Positions 21,964 through 30,390 of a stretch of DNA of 64,000 nucleotides are shown piece by piece (position 1 is the stretch's first letter; each line of letters begins with the position of its first letter). This DNA is from SCTD01 sp963784675. Lineage in GTDB: Bacteria > Actinomycetota > Actinomycetes > Mycobacteriales > SCTD01. A program made the position numbers and the translations under genes. The stretch covers positions 1 through 64,000 of the forward strand of contig CAWASE010000003.1 in NCBI GenBank assembly GCA_963784675.1, written 5' to 3'. The notes under the pieces are model-generated. The model was given only the letters and a program-made list of their open reading frames with translations, did not search any database and was not told where the DNA came from.

Positions 21964-24744
21964 TCAGCCCAGCTCGGCGCGCCGGAAGGCCGGCAGCACC
22001 TGGGCCACCAGCGCGTCGGTCTCGGCCTCGGCCCGCAGCCCGTGGGCCGCCAGCGCGGCGTAGGCCTCGCGGGCCACGCCGCCGGCAGCGTCGGCGTCGT
22101 CGGCCAGCAGCCGCAGCAGGTCGCGCCAGAGCACCTCGGCCGCCGGTACCAAGCTTAGCCCGGCCCGCAGGTTGCGTACCGCGGCCGTGCGGTCGCCCGC
22201 GCCTCCCGCCAGCCCGGCAGCGCGCCGGGCGACGGCCGTGCCGACCACCCGGGCGTCGCGCGCGGCGCGGTGGAAGGTCAGCGAGGCGAACCGGTCGGCG
22301 TCCGTAGCGCTGAAGGCCTCACCGCGCACCAGCGCGAGCGCCTGCTCCAGCCCGGGACGCTCCTGAGCGCCGGCGGGAGCAGCGGCGGCGGCCTGCAGCA
22401 CGTCCCAGTCGGTGTGGACGTCGGCCGTCAACGTCCAGCGTCCCTGGCCGTCCTGGTAGAGCAGCGACCGGCCGTCGGAGCCGCTGCCGAGCCACGCCTG
22501 CGCCTGGCGCAGCGTGGCCGCCAGCACGTCGTCGCCGACGCCGCGGGGCCACACCTCGGCCCGCAGGACGGCCTCGTGCACCCCGGCGTCGTCGCTGGCG
22601 CGGTGCAGCGCGACGGCGACCACGAGCTCGCTGAGCAGCGCCTGGGCGCCGCTGTCGACGGGCCCGTCGGCCAGCACCTGCACCGGACCGAGCAGCTGCA
22701 CGCGGACCGCTGCCGTCCCTTGCGGGGCCTGCCGCACGACCGGCGCCGGACGGCCGCCGAGCTCGGGCAGCGGCGCGCCCTGACCGGCGCCGGTGACCTC
22801 GATCAGGGCCGCGGCCGGTGAGAGCGAGGCCAGCGTGCCGGCGTTGTGCGCACGCTCGGTGTCGGCTCCGCGCAGTGCGTCGAGCAGTGCCAGGAAGCCC
22901 TCGCGCGGCAGCCGGCGGGCCTGGCAGCGCACGCCGAGCACGCCCAGGTCCAGCCCGCCCTGCGCGTCCAGCTGGAACGTCCAGCGGGCCAGCCGGCCGG
23001 CCCCTACGCCGACGACCGCCAACGGCGTGCGGACGTCGCGCACCAGCGGCTCCAGCCGGGCCGCCTCCTGCTCGGTCGGCGGACCGGACAGCACGACCAC
23101 CCGCGGACGGCGCCGCGCGGCGCCGCGCACGAGCCGTCCGGACAGCACTCCCTCCACCCCCAGCGCGCGCAGCGCCGCCGCCGAGGAGCGCGCCTCGGAC
23201 TCGAGGGCGTCCAGCACCGAGGCGAGGTGGTCCACCGCCGTCACCCGGCCCGGGCGGACGTCGCCGAGGTCGTCGCCGAAGCCCACCGCGGTGACCTCGA
23301 CGCCGTCGGACCACAGATTGGTGGCCAGCTCGACCATGAGCGACAGCGCGGCCTCGCGGGCGGCGTCGCCGTCGCCCTGCAGCCCGATGACGCCGGGCGC
23401 GGCCTCCAGGTCGACCAGCACGTCGGCGCCCTCCGACAGGCCCAGGCCGGCCAGCGCCGGGTAGGGGGCGGCGACGTCGGGGCTCTGCTCAGCGAGGTCG
23501 GTGCCGGTGACCGCCCAGCCCCGTCCGTCCGAGACCGACCGCCACGGCGCCGGGGGGCTGCCGGCGGTGCCGATCAACGACAGCACCAGCTCGGTGTCGT
23601 CGAGGTAGGCGACGGCAACCTCGGGCAGCGGACGCGCCTGCTCGGCGCAGGACGCCGCCAGCGTGCGCAGCGCCCGGTCGAGCAGGTCGGCGCGGCCGGG
23701 GGTGGACGCCAGCCGCAGCTCGGGCTCGACGCCCTGCTCCTGCCGGGCCCCGAACGGACCGCGGCGGGCCGAGAGGGCGACGAGAACCCCGGCGGCCAGC
23801 AGCCCGCCGCCGAGCAGCATCCGCTCCAGGCCCAGACCCTGCTCCTGCACGGGCGCCTGCACGGTGCCGGTCTGCCCTGCCGTCGTGGCCTGCTCGGCGC
23901 CCGCGGTCGGCTGCCCGGCCGGCGGCGCCTGCGGGGCGCGCTGCGGGGGGGCGAGGGCCGGCGTGGTGATGCCGGGGCCCGTCGCGTCGCCGGGCATCTG
24001 CAGCACCCAGCCGGGGTGGATCAGGTCGGCGTCGACGAGCTTGCGGCCGTCGTCCTGCACCCGGTCGTGGTTCAGGGCGTAGATCTCCCTGTAGCGCAGC
24101 GGGTCACCCAGCGTGCGCTCGGCGATGTCCCACAGGGTGTCGTAGCGCCGGTTGTTCGGCGGCTGCACGACATAGGTCTTGGTGGGGGCGGCGGCGGTGG
24201 TCGTCTGGGCGGCCTGCGGGTCCGCCACGGGGGTGGCCACGACGGCCTGCACGCTCTGCGAGATCGACACCCCGGACGTCGGCGCTGCCGGCGCGGCGGT
24301 GGGCGCCGCTCCCGACGGCAGCAGCGTCGCGGCACCGGCCAGCAGCAGCGTGGCCGCGACGAGGCGACGCGCCAACGCCTGGCTGCCGCCGCCGAGCGGC
24401 ACCTCGGTGGGCACCCCGCGTCCACGTCGAGCCGCCTTGCCCTCGGCCAGCACGCAGACGGCGAAGTGCGCCCAGGCCAGCCACAGCGCCGCGCCGAGCA
24501 CCTTGATGAGCGTCGTCGCCGTGACGGGCGCGGTCAGCGTGTCGCGGTCCGGCAACGACGACGGAAGCGGGTTGCCGACCAGCAGCACCAGTGCTGCCGG
24601 GACGCCGACGAGGACGACGAGCAGCCCCGCGACGGCCAGCACCCCGTTGCGCACCTCTCGACGACGCTCGGTGCGGGCCGGCGGACGGCTCGGCAGCCGG
24701 CTCGGTCCGGGGCGGAACCCGCTGGAGGTGGTCGTCGCAGCCAT
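21964..24744 (-). CDS. Membrane LysM-BTAD domain protein (SARP-like regulator fusion)
   Basis: A 926-residue protein. It begins with several hydrophobic segments (about residues 34-57, 78-100 and 128-145), then a LysM-like domain (about 187-250, with YDTLWDIAERTLGDP and LIHPGWVLQMP). A Pro/Gln/Ala linker leads to a further membrane helix (ERMLLGGGLLAAGVLVAL, about 308) and a large C-terminal region ending in a bacterial transcriptional activation (BTAD) domain with VQLLGPVQVLADGPVD and TPR-like helices. Membrane BTAD proteins with LysM occur in actinobacteria, often near Tad genes. AAGGA precedes the ATG. It may link pilus or wall status to gene control; mechanism unknown. Confidence 0.8.
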   Translation of the reverse strand: MAATTTSSGFRPGPSRLPSRPPARTERRREVRNGVLAVAGLLVVLVGVPAALVLLVGNPLPSSLPDRDTLTAPVTATTLIKVLGAALWLAWAHFAVCVLAEGKAARRGRGVPTEVPLGGGSQALARRLVAATLLLAGAATLLPSGAAPTAAPAAPTSGVSISQSVQAVVATPVADPQAAQTTTAAAPTKTYVVQPPNNRRYDTLWDIAERTLGDPLRYREIYALNHDRVQDDGRKLVDADLIHPGWVLQMPGDATGPGITTPALAPPQRAPQAPPAGQPTAGAEQATTAGQTGTVQAPVQEQGLGLERMLLGGGLLAAGVLVALSARRGPFGARQEQGVEPELRLASTPGRADLLDRALRTLAASCAEQARPLPEVAVAYLDDTELVLSLIGTAGSPPAPWRSVSDGRGWAVTGTDLAEQSPDVAAPYPALAGLGLSEGADVLVDLEAAPGVIGLQGDGDAAREAALSLMVELATNLWSDGVEVTAVGFGDDLGDVRPGRVTAVDHLASVLDALESEARSSAAALRALGVEGVLSGRLVRGAARRRPRVVVLSGPPTEQEAARLEPLVRDVRTPLAVVGVGAGRLARWTFQLDAQGGLDLGVLGVRCQARRLPREGFLALLDALRGADTERAHNAGTLASLSPAAALIEVTGAGQGAPLPELGGRPAPVVRQAPQGTAAVRVQLLGPVQVLADGPVDSGAQALLSELVVAVALHRASDDAGVHEAVLRAEVWPRGVGDDVLAATLRQAQAWLGSGSDGRSLLYQDGQGRWTLTADVHTDWDVLQAAAAAPAGAQERPGLEQALALVRGEAFSATDADRFASLTFHRAARDARVVGTAVARRAAGLAGGAGDRTAAVRNLRAGLSLVPAAEVLWRDLLRLLADDADAAGGVAREAYAALAAHGLRAEAETDALVAQVLPAFRRAELG

Positions 24745-24868
24745 CAGGTGTCCTTCGTCGGTCCGGCAGGCAGGTGGACCGGCGCCCAGGCCGGCCGCTC
24801 GATCGGGCAGGTGCGGCTGTGCGGCCCGCTGGACCAGCTGCCGGGCCGGACGCCGGGGACCGTCGTGG

Positions 24869-25876
24869 TCACTGGACGTTCAGCGTCTGGACCTCGGTCA
24901 CGCGCACGGCGTAGCTGTTGGTCTTGGGGTAGGTGCCCAGCGTCTGGACCGCGTCGCTGCCCGACTGGTAGCGGATGCTCCAGTAGGCCGTGAACTCGGC
25001 CGGGTAGCGGTCGCGGTGACCGACCGGGCCCTGCCCCTTGCTGGAGCGCTCGTAGGTGTAGCGGCAGACGTCGTCCGGCACGTTCCCGCGCGTGGCGTCG
25101 AGCTGCTGCGCGGTCTGCGCCGTCCCGGCGCCGGAGCAGTTGACCTCGACGCCCTCCCCGACGCCCAGCGGCCGGACCCGCAGGTGCACCAGCTCGGCCC
25201 ACATGGTGACGTTGCCCAGGTCGAGCTTGGGCGTGCGCACGTCCGAGCCGTTGCAGATCACCTCGGCGCTGCAGAGCATCGAGAACGCCACGGCCTGCCC
25301 CACCCGCGGCGACGCCACCGGGCTGGCCTGCGGCACGAGGATCGGGATCTGCCCCCGGTCCAGCAGCAGGGTGATCAGTCCCTGCTGCGCAGGGGTGAGG
25401 GTGAGGGCGTCCTGCGGCTGCTTGTGCACGAACTCGTAGGTGATCCGGGCGTTGGGACGGGTCACGGGGCCGTTGAAGCTCAGGCAGGTGTTGAGGTACC
25501 AGCGCTCCCCCGGTCCGATGGCCACCAGCGTCACGTCGAACTCGGGCGGCAGGTCGGAGTCGTCCCAGCAGAACTCGCCGGAGGTGTCGATCACGCCGGA
25601 GAACAGGTCAGCCAGCGTCGGTCCGCCCGAGGCCGGGCCGGAGCAGAACAGGCCGTACCCCGACGACGAACCGTACAGCCGGCACGTGCGCGGCGGCGCC
25701 GACGGAGCGGTCGGCGGCGTCACGGTGGTGGCCACCGGCGCCGTGTTCGTGGGCGGCGGGATCGACGGGGGGCGCTCGCCCTCACCCGCAGCCGTCGCCG
25801 GCGAGGCGCCGGCCAGCAGGGCCAGCAAGGCGCCGGCCGCGACCACAGCCAGACCGCGCCGCGCACGAGTTCTCAC
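24869..25876 (-). CDS. Secreted hypothetical protein of the Tad locus
   Basis: A 335-residue protein with a signal peptide (RRGLAVVAAGALLALLAG, cleavage after ATA near residue 28), a Pro/Thr-rich spacer, and a body with several Cys residues that may form disulphides outside the cell (CRLYGS, FCWDD, CLSFNG, CSAEVICNG). I do not recognise a family. The GTG at 25876 overlaps the stop of the lipoprotein gene upstream (GTGA), so the two are made together. Position at the end of the pilus operon suggests a surface or assembly role. It is followed by 124 bases before the LysM-BTAD gene. Confidence 0.7.
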   Translation of the reverse strand: MRTRARRGLAVVAAGALLALLAGASPATAAGEGERPPSIPPPTNTAPVATTVTPPTAPSAPPRTCRLYGSSSGYGLFCSGPASGGPTLADLFSGVIDTSGEFCWDDSDLPPEFDVTLVAIGPGERWYLNTCLSFNGPVTRPNARITYEFVHKQPQDALTLTPAQQGLITLLLDRGQIPILVPQASPVASPRVGQAVAFSMLCSAEVICNGSDVRTPKLDLGNVTMWAELVHLRVRPLGVGEGVEVNCSGAGTAQTAQQLDATRGNVPDDVCRYTYERSSKGQGPVGHRDRYPAEFTAYWSIRYQSGSDAVQTLGTYPKTNSYAVRVTEVQTLNVQ

Positions 25877-26481
25877 AGGTCCTCCAGGGTCAGTCCGGTG
25901 CACTGGACCTTCTTCGACGTGAAGATGCCGTCGACCTTCCACACGCCGTCGACCAGCCGCAGGTCTGCCTCCTGCGGCTCGATGACGACCTTCGGGTCCT
26001 TCTGGGTGCCGCCCTTGCTGGTGAGGACGAACCCGGCGTTCACCCCGCAGCCGGTGACGAGCGTGTAGGCGGCGTCCTTGGGCACGACGCCCAGCACCTT
26101 GAAGGGCTCGTCGCGTGGGAAGTAGCCGCCCAGGTCGGGCCCGTAGAGCTTCACGTCGACCTGCTGGCGTCGTGCCGTGGACGCCGCCTTCAGCGCGGGG
26201 AAGTCCAACGTCCCGGCGTTGACCGCGGCAGCGGTGGCCCGGAAGTACGCCCGCAGCCCCTTGACGGCAGGGTCGCCCTCGAAGGCGGACAGGGGCGTCG
26301 GAGACGGGCTCGGTGCGGGCGAGGGTGAGGCGCTCGGCACCGCCGAGGCGCTCGGCACCGCGCTGGGCGATGCGACGGCCGGCGGCACGGCGAGGTCCTC
26401 GCCGGCCGAGCACGCGAGCAGGCCGCACAGGCTCAGCCCCGCGGCAGCGGCGGTGAGCAGGGGTCGCGAGGGCCGGATCAC
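25873..26481 (-). CDS. Putative lipoprotein with Ser/Pro-rich linker
   Basis: A 202-residue protein with a lipoprotein signal peptide; the lipobox is LLAC (Cys about residue 24). A Ser/Pro/Ala linker (about residues 36-64) leads to a compact domain with conserved-looking GLRAYFRATAAAVNAG and a C-terminal DGVWKVDGIFTSKKVQC, reminiscent of NTF2-like secreted domains. GAGGAGG lies upstream of the GTG start. It is coupled to the next secreted protein and sits downstream of the TadG-like gene, so it may be an outer component of the pilus apparatus. Function unknown. Confidence 0.75.
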   Translation of the reverse strand: MIRPSRPLLTAAAAGLSLCGLLACSAGEDLAVPPAVASPSAVPSASAVPSASPSPAPSPSPTPLSAFEGDPAVKGLRAYFRATAAAVNAGTLDFPALKAASTARRQQVDVKLYGPDLGGYFPRDEPFKVLGVVPKDAAYTLVTGCGVNAGFVLTSKGGTQKDPKVVIEPQEADLRLVDGVWKVDGIFTSKKVQCTGLTLEDL

Positions 26482-26629
26482 CAGGCCTCCTCAGGCAGCA
26501 GCAGGGGCAGGGGCGGGGGCGGGGCAGGGGCAGACAGGACGCCTCGGTACTCACTGTGCGTCACCATCTCGCTGGAGACGGTACCCAGATCGGGCGCCGT
26601 TACCGCACCGTGGCCGTGCGCCCGGCCGC
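26482..26629 (-). other. 148-base gap between the TadG-like gene and the lipoprotein gene
   Basis: No gene. Near the lipoprotein start the sequence is a run of purine-rich short repeats containing its ribosome binding site. The middle part, around 26570-26605, is less biased and may hold a promoter for the two secreted proteins, but no -35/-10 pair is convincing. Confidence 0.4.
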
Positions 26630-27331
26630 TCACGGTGGCCCCGTCGGTGCCGGACCGGGGACCGGCGGCGTCGGCGGCAGGCTCGGTGGGGGCTGGGGCG
26701 ACGGGCTGGCGGACGCTGCCGGGGACGCCGAGGCCACCGGCGACGGGGACGGCGAGGGCGACGGGGACGGCGACGGGGAGAGCCCGGGGACGTCGGGAAG
26801 CTCGATCGGCGGGAAGTCGTAGGGCTGCGGCGAGGGGTTGATGACCTCGAGCGGCGGGGGGCTGCTGTCGACGTCGGTGCGGTCGACGCCCTCGAACGGA
26901 CGCGCCTCGCCCTCCCCCGAGGCCCTGAGCGTCTGCACCCCGACGATGGCCAGCAGGCTGGCCGGCAGCTCGAGCTCAACCCGGACCCGCACGACGAGCC
27001 GGCGGCCGTCGCCGGCTCCGACAGCGCGCAGCGGCGGCTGGAACGCGCAGCGGGTCACACCACCCTTCTGCTGTCCGTCCGCCATGATCGCGGCGCAGTA
27101 CTGCTCGACCTTCGCGCGTACGCGCGGCTCGTCGAGCGCGAGCGTCGCCTGGTCCGGCTCGATGGCGCTGGCCCCCGCCCTCGCGGCCTCCTGCGCATAC
27201 GCCACCGCGCGACCGCGGGCCACCAGCTGCCGCCCTGCATCGACGATGAGCCCACCGAGCAGCAGCAGGATGAAGCCCAGGACGGGCAGCAGGGGCGCGA
27301 TCGAGCCCCGGTCGTCGCGTCGCCGGATCAC
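26630..27331 (-). CDS. TadG-like pilus assembly protein with Ser/Pro repeat tail
   Basis: A 233-residue protein starting DRGSIAPLLPVLGFILLLLG, the N-terminal pseudopilin-like helix of TadG/Rv3654c-type proteins. The prepilin +5 Glu is absent (SIAPL), so cleavage by the TadV-type peptidase is doubtful. The middle resembles the short TadE-like periplasmic domain. The last 75 residues are almost only Pro, Ser and Ala, including a run of five Ser-Pro pairs; the underlying DNA (about 26735-26781) is a six-base GGNGAC-type repeat that could vary in length. It overlaps the TadE gene upstream by GTGA. It is likely exposed in the cell wall. Confidence 0.78.
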   Translation of the reverse strand: MIRRRDDRGSIAPLLPVLGFILLLLGGLIVDAGRQLVARGRAVAYAQEAARAGASAIEPDQATLALDEPRVRAKVEQYCAAIMADGQQKGGVTRCAFQPPLRAVGAGDGRRLVVRVRVELELPASLLAIVGVQTLRASGEGEARPFEGVDRTDVDSSPPPLEVINPSPQPYDFPPIELPDVPGLSPSPSPSPSPSPSPVASASPAASASPSPQPPPSLPPTPPVPGPAPTGPP

Positions 27332-27753
27332 CGCACGCCCCGGTTGGGATCCAACGGGCTGGTGAACCGGGACGACACGGTGACGTTGCCCGGCGCTCCG
27401 AGCAGCCCGAGGTCACCCAGCGGATAGGTGCACGACGACGTCACGGTGATGGGGAAACCGGACTGGAAGACGCCACTGAGCGTGACGGTCGCGGTGTCGT
27501 GGCAGGGCCCGCCGCCCAGCGCGGTCTCGACGGCCCGCTCGGCGACCTGCTGCGCCTCGACCTCGCTCCGCGCCTGGCTGGCGGCGCGCGCGGCGTCGCG
27601 GGTACCGGCGTCCAGGGTGCCGTTGACCTGCGCGACGCGGCCGTAGGCGTAGATCAGGGCCAGCATCAGCAGCATCACCGGCATGATGAAGACCAGCTCG
27701 ACGGCGATGGACCCCCGGTCGGGCGTCGCGCTGCGGTGCTCCCGGCCGGTCAC
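27328..27753 (-). CDS. TadE-family pseudopilin (second copy)
   Basis: A 141-residue protein with the TadE signature: DRGSIAVELVFIMPVMLLML, where the Gly before SIAVE is the likely prepilin cleavage point and Glu is at +5. The following helix anchors it, and the rest is a small extracytoplasmic domain with two Cys. Both ends overlap the neighbouring genes by four bases, so it is in the same operon as the other TadE and TadG genes. TadE proteins are minor pilins needed for Flp pilus assembly. Confidence 0.85.
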   Translation of the reverse strand: MTGREHRSATPDRGSIAVELVFIMPVMLLMLALIYAYGRVAQVNGTLDAGTRDAARAASQARSEVEAQQVAERAVETALGGGPCHDTATVTLSGVFQSGFPITVTSSCTYPLGDLGLLGAPGNVTVSSRFTSPLDPNRGVR

Positions 27754-28190
27754 GGGCGGGTGTCCCCCTCGAAGCGCTCGATCTCGCCGAAGGCCCGCTG
27801 CGTCACTCTCAGCGTCACCCCGGGCACCAGCGTGATGACCGTGCCCCGCACCGTCACCGACACCCGACCCGCCTGCGCCGGCCCCTCGTACTGCAGGGTC
27901 GCCCGCGGGTCCAGCAGCGTCTCGCGGCCGACGGCCCGCGCGAAGTTCTCCACCGACGTCTGCACCGCGCTCTGCGACGCGTCCGAGACCTCTCTGGTCT
28001 GGGCGAGCCGCAACGTCGACACGCCCTCGCGGGCCGCCTGCTGAGCCACCGAGCGGCCGTAGAAGTACAGGCCGGCCTGGATGGAGAAGAAGATGAACGC
28101 CAGCAACCCCGGGGCGACCAGGACCAGCTCCAGCGCGCTGGCGCCCCGGTCACCCCGCAGGCGGCGTGGACGGGGAGCTAGGGAGCGCAC
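27750..28190 (-). CDS. TadE-family pseudopilin (first copy)
   Basis: A 146-residue protein with DRGASALELVLVAPGLLAF, a prepilin-type motif with Gly before ASALE and Glu at +5. The GTG at 28190 is the only start that keeps a short basic leader; it overlaps the pilin gene by 13 bases. The mature part is a hydrophobic helix and a domain of about 100 residues. It shares the motif with both the pilin and the second TadE, so one prepilin peptidase could process all three. No peptidase gene (TadV/CpaA) lies in the window. Confidence 0.85.
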   Translation of the reverse strand: MRSLAPRPRRLRGDRGASALELVLVAPGLLAFIFFSIQAGLYFYGRSVAQQAAREGVSTLRLAQTREVSDASQSAVQTSVENFARAVGRETLLDPRATLQYEGPAQAGRVSVTVRGTVITLVPGVTLRVTQRAFGEIERFEGDTRP

Positions 28191-28456
28191 GCCGCCGCGC
28201 CGATGGGCTGGTTCGCGCACTGGTCCAGCTTGCTGCTCTTCTTGTCCACGATGTTGTAGATGATCCCGCCGACGACCGACGCCGCCACGACGACGATCGC
28301 CGCGATGATGGCGAACTCCAGCGCCGAGGCGCCCCGCTCGCGGTCCTGGACCGGCACCAGCCGGCGTCGGCGGACGAGCACGGACAGCAGGACCGGCGTC
28401 GCCAGGACCAGGGTGATGAGGGCGACGTGGGCCGCGGAGGCCAGGGTGGCCGTCAT
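28178..28456 (-). CDS. Flp/TadE-like type IVb pilin with extra N-terminal membrane segment
   Basis: A 92-residue protein. The core ERGASALEFAIIAAIVVVAA has Gly before ASALE, Glu at +5 and a hydrophobic helix, followed by a short polar tail with two Cys, as in Flp-type major pilins. Unusually, about 42 residues precede the motif and include a full hydrophobic segment (HVALITLVLATPVLLSVLV), so the prepilin leader itself spans the membrane. AAGGAG precedes the ATG. It lies between TadC and TadE genes, where the major pilin gene is expected, and is the best candidate for the fibre subunit. Confidence 0.75.
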   Translation of the reverse strand: MTATLASAAHVALITLVLATPVLLSVLVRRRRLVPVQDRERGASALEFAIIAAIVVVAASVVGGIIYNIVDKKSSKLDQCANQPIGAAACAP

Positions 28457-28543
28457 GGGGTTCTCCTTCGGTGCGGTGCGGGGGGCAGGGGGCAGCGGGC
28501 AGGGGAGGGGCGGGAGGAGACAGGGCGTCAGGGAGATGCCCGT

Positions 28544-29470
28544 TCAGACTCCCAGGAGTCGGTCGACAGCGGGGTAGGCCAGGAACACCAGGAAGGCTGA
28601 GCAGACGAGCAGCTGGGCGACGAGCATCGACTGCGAGCGCTCGCCGGCGTCGCCCTCGTTCTCGGCCAGCTCCTTGCGGCGCAGCGTCGCGGCCCGCGCC
28701 GACAGGGAGGACCGGATCTTCGCGCCGTCGTCGGCGGCCAGCCCCAGCGCGCCGGCGAGGTCGCGCAGCTCGTCCAGGCCGAGGTCGTCGCCGAGCTCGC
28801 CCAGCGCCTCCCACGGCGTGTTGCCGAGCAGCCGCGCGTTCGCCAGCGCCTGCCGAATCCGCACGACGGCCCAGTGGTTGCTGATGCTGGACGCCGCCAG
28901 CAGCGCCTCGGGCAGGCCGCGCCCACCGGCGAGGTTCATCGCGACGAGGTCCAGGAAGACGCCGACGACGCGGCGGAAGTCGCGGCGCCGCCGGTCGGCC
29001 TCGCCCTTGAGCGCCAGGTCGGGCAGGAAGAATCCGAGCAGGCCGAAGACCAGGGCCGCCGCGACCGGAGCGCCGCCGGGCAGCGGGATCCCCGCGACGC
29101 TCAGGGTCGTGTAGACCACCGGCGCCAGCAGGAACAGGAGCAGACCGATGACGATCTTGGTCGCGAGGAACCCCCCGACGGTGCGGTTGAGCACCGCGAG
29201 GTCCTGACGCACCCGGCCCAGCCGCCAGCCCCGCTCGGTGGCCAGCGTCTCGAGCCGGTCGCCGAGTCTGGCGAGCAGACCCTGAGCAGGCCGGGCGATG
29301 CCCAGCTGCTGCTCGCGGGCCGTGAGGGTCTGGGTGCGCATCGAGCGCTGGCCGCCGTCGATCCGGGCCACCAGCGCCGCGACGCCGGGCTGCGGACGCA
29401 GGAACACCCGCAGCAGGGCGTACAGCCCCGCGCCCGTGACCGCGCCGAACAGCAGCGCCGGGGTGAGCAT
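28544..29470 (-). CDS. tadC: TadC-type inner membrane platform protein (T2SS F domain)
   Basis: A 308-residue integral membrane protein of the type II secretion F family. It has an N-terminal helix (LLFGAVTGAGLYALLRVF), a central pair near residues 110-160, the F-domain cytoplasmic segment with AMNLAGGRGLPEAL and LGDDLGLDELRDL, and a C-terminal helix. TadC pairs with TadB as platform for the CpaF ATPase in Flp pilus assembly. The ATG at 29470 shares a base with the TadB stop (TGATG). An 87-base purine-rich spacer separates it from the pilin gene. Confidence 0.85.
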   Translation of the reverse strand: MLTPALLFGAVTGAGLYALLRVFLRPQPGVAALVARIDGGQRSMRTQTLTAREQQLGIARPAQGLLARLGDRLETLATERGWRLGRVRQDLAVLNRTVGGFLATKIVIGLLLFLLAPVVYTTLSVAGIPLPGGAPVAAALVFGLLGFFLPDLALKGEADRRRRDFRRVVGVFLDLVAMNLAGGRGLPEALLAASSISNHWAVVRIRQALANARLLGNTPWEALGELGDDLGLDELRDLAGALGLAADDGAKIRSSLSARAATLRRKELAENEGDAGERSQSMLVAQLLVCSAFLVFLAYPAVDRLLGV

Positions 29471-30390
29471 CAGCCGGTCCGCACGGCAGGCCCGGCGGCC
29501 GGGTCGGTGCCGGTGAGGGTGGCCGCGACCAGCCGCCCGCCCCCGGACTGGTCGCCCAGGATGCGCTCGACCGCCGACGGCTTGGCCAGCCGGCGCAGCC
29601 AGAGCAGCCCGGCCAGGAACAGCAGGCACACCACGAACAGCACCAGCTGGCCGATGACGCCGTCGTAGGACTGCACGTAGCTGCCGTTGAGCAGCACCAT
29701 GGCGCCGGCCACCGACAGCACGATGCCCAGGATGAGCCGGACGCTGCGGCGCACGCTGCGGCGGCTGGACTCGATGCGGCGTCGCATGTCGAGCTCCTCG
29801 CGGGTGCTCACGGCCAGCGCCGTCAGCACGTCGCGCAGGCCGGGGCCGCGCAGCCGGGCGTTGAGCACGAGCGCGGCCACGACGGTGTCGGCGCTGGGGT
29901 CGTCGAGGTCGTCGGCGAAGCCCAGCAGGGCGTCGGGCAGCGGCGTGCGGATGCGCAACCGGTCGACCAGCAGGTTCAGCGGCGGCCGCAGGATGCTCGG
30001 CGTCGCCTCGACGCTGGAGGGGATGGCCTGCTCCAGCCCGACCGCCCCGGCGATGGTGTCGCGCAGCGACTCCGTCCAGACGGCCAGGCCTTCCAGCCGC
30101 TGGATCGCGATGCGCTCCTCGGAGCCGCCGCCGGCGATGCGGTCCCAGTAGGCGGCGAGCAGGCCGAGCGCGATCGCCAGCACCGGCCACCGGGTCACCA
30201 CCAGCGTCACCAGCCCCACCCCGAGCCCGACGGTCAGGCGCGCCGACAGCTTCCCGCCGCCGCCGGCCCGTCGCAGCAGGCTGGGCGTGCCGGGATCGCG
30301 GACCGGCACCCCTTGCCAGAACACGACGAGCAGCAGCAGGCCCAGGCCGAAGCAGGTGCCCGTCAGCAGCGGGAGCAGCAGGCCGGTCAT
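29470..30390 (-). CDS. tadB: TadB-type inner membrane platform protein (T2SS F domain)
   Basis: A 306-residue protein, the usual partner of TadC. The N-terminal helices (TGLLLPLLTGTCFGLGLLLL and LTVGLGVGLVTLVVTRW) are followed by the F domain (about residues 110-230; WTESLRDTIAGAVGLEQAI, ADTVVAALVLNARLRGPGL) and two C-terminal helices. The ATG at 30390 overlaps the CpaF stop (ATGA). The frame runs on upstream into CpaF coding sequence only because of the frameshifts there. Membrane position and pilus role follow from the family. Confidence 0.85.
   Translation of the reverse strand: MTGLLLPLLTGTCFGLGLLLLVVFWQGVPVRDPGTPSLLRRAGGGGKLSARLTVGLGVGLVTLVVTRWPVLAIALGLLAAYWDRIAGGGSEERIAIQRLEGLAVWTESLRDTIAGAVGLEQAIPSSVEATPSILRPPLNLLVDRLRIRTPLPDALLGFADDLDDPSADTVVAALVLNARLRGPGLRDVLTALAVSTREELDMRRRIESSRRSVRRSVRLILGIVLSVAGAMVLLNGSYVQSYDGVIGQLVLFVVCLLFLAGLLWLRRLAKPSAVERILGDQSGGGRLVAATLTGTDPAAGPAVRTG

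Noticed and set aside
22846..24993. 715-codon plus-strand open frame opposite the LysM-BTAD gene
   Set aside because: Low-complexity Arg/Gln/Gly/His composition typical of the antisense of GC-rich genes, no domain, and the minus-strand gene has clear domains and a ribosome binding site.
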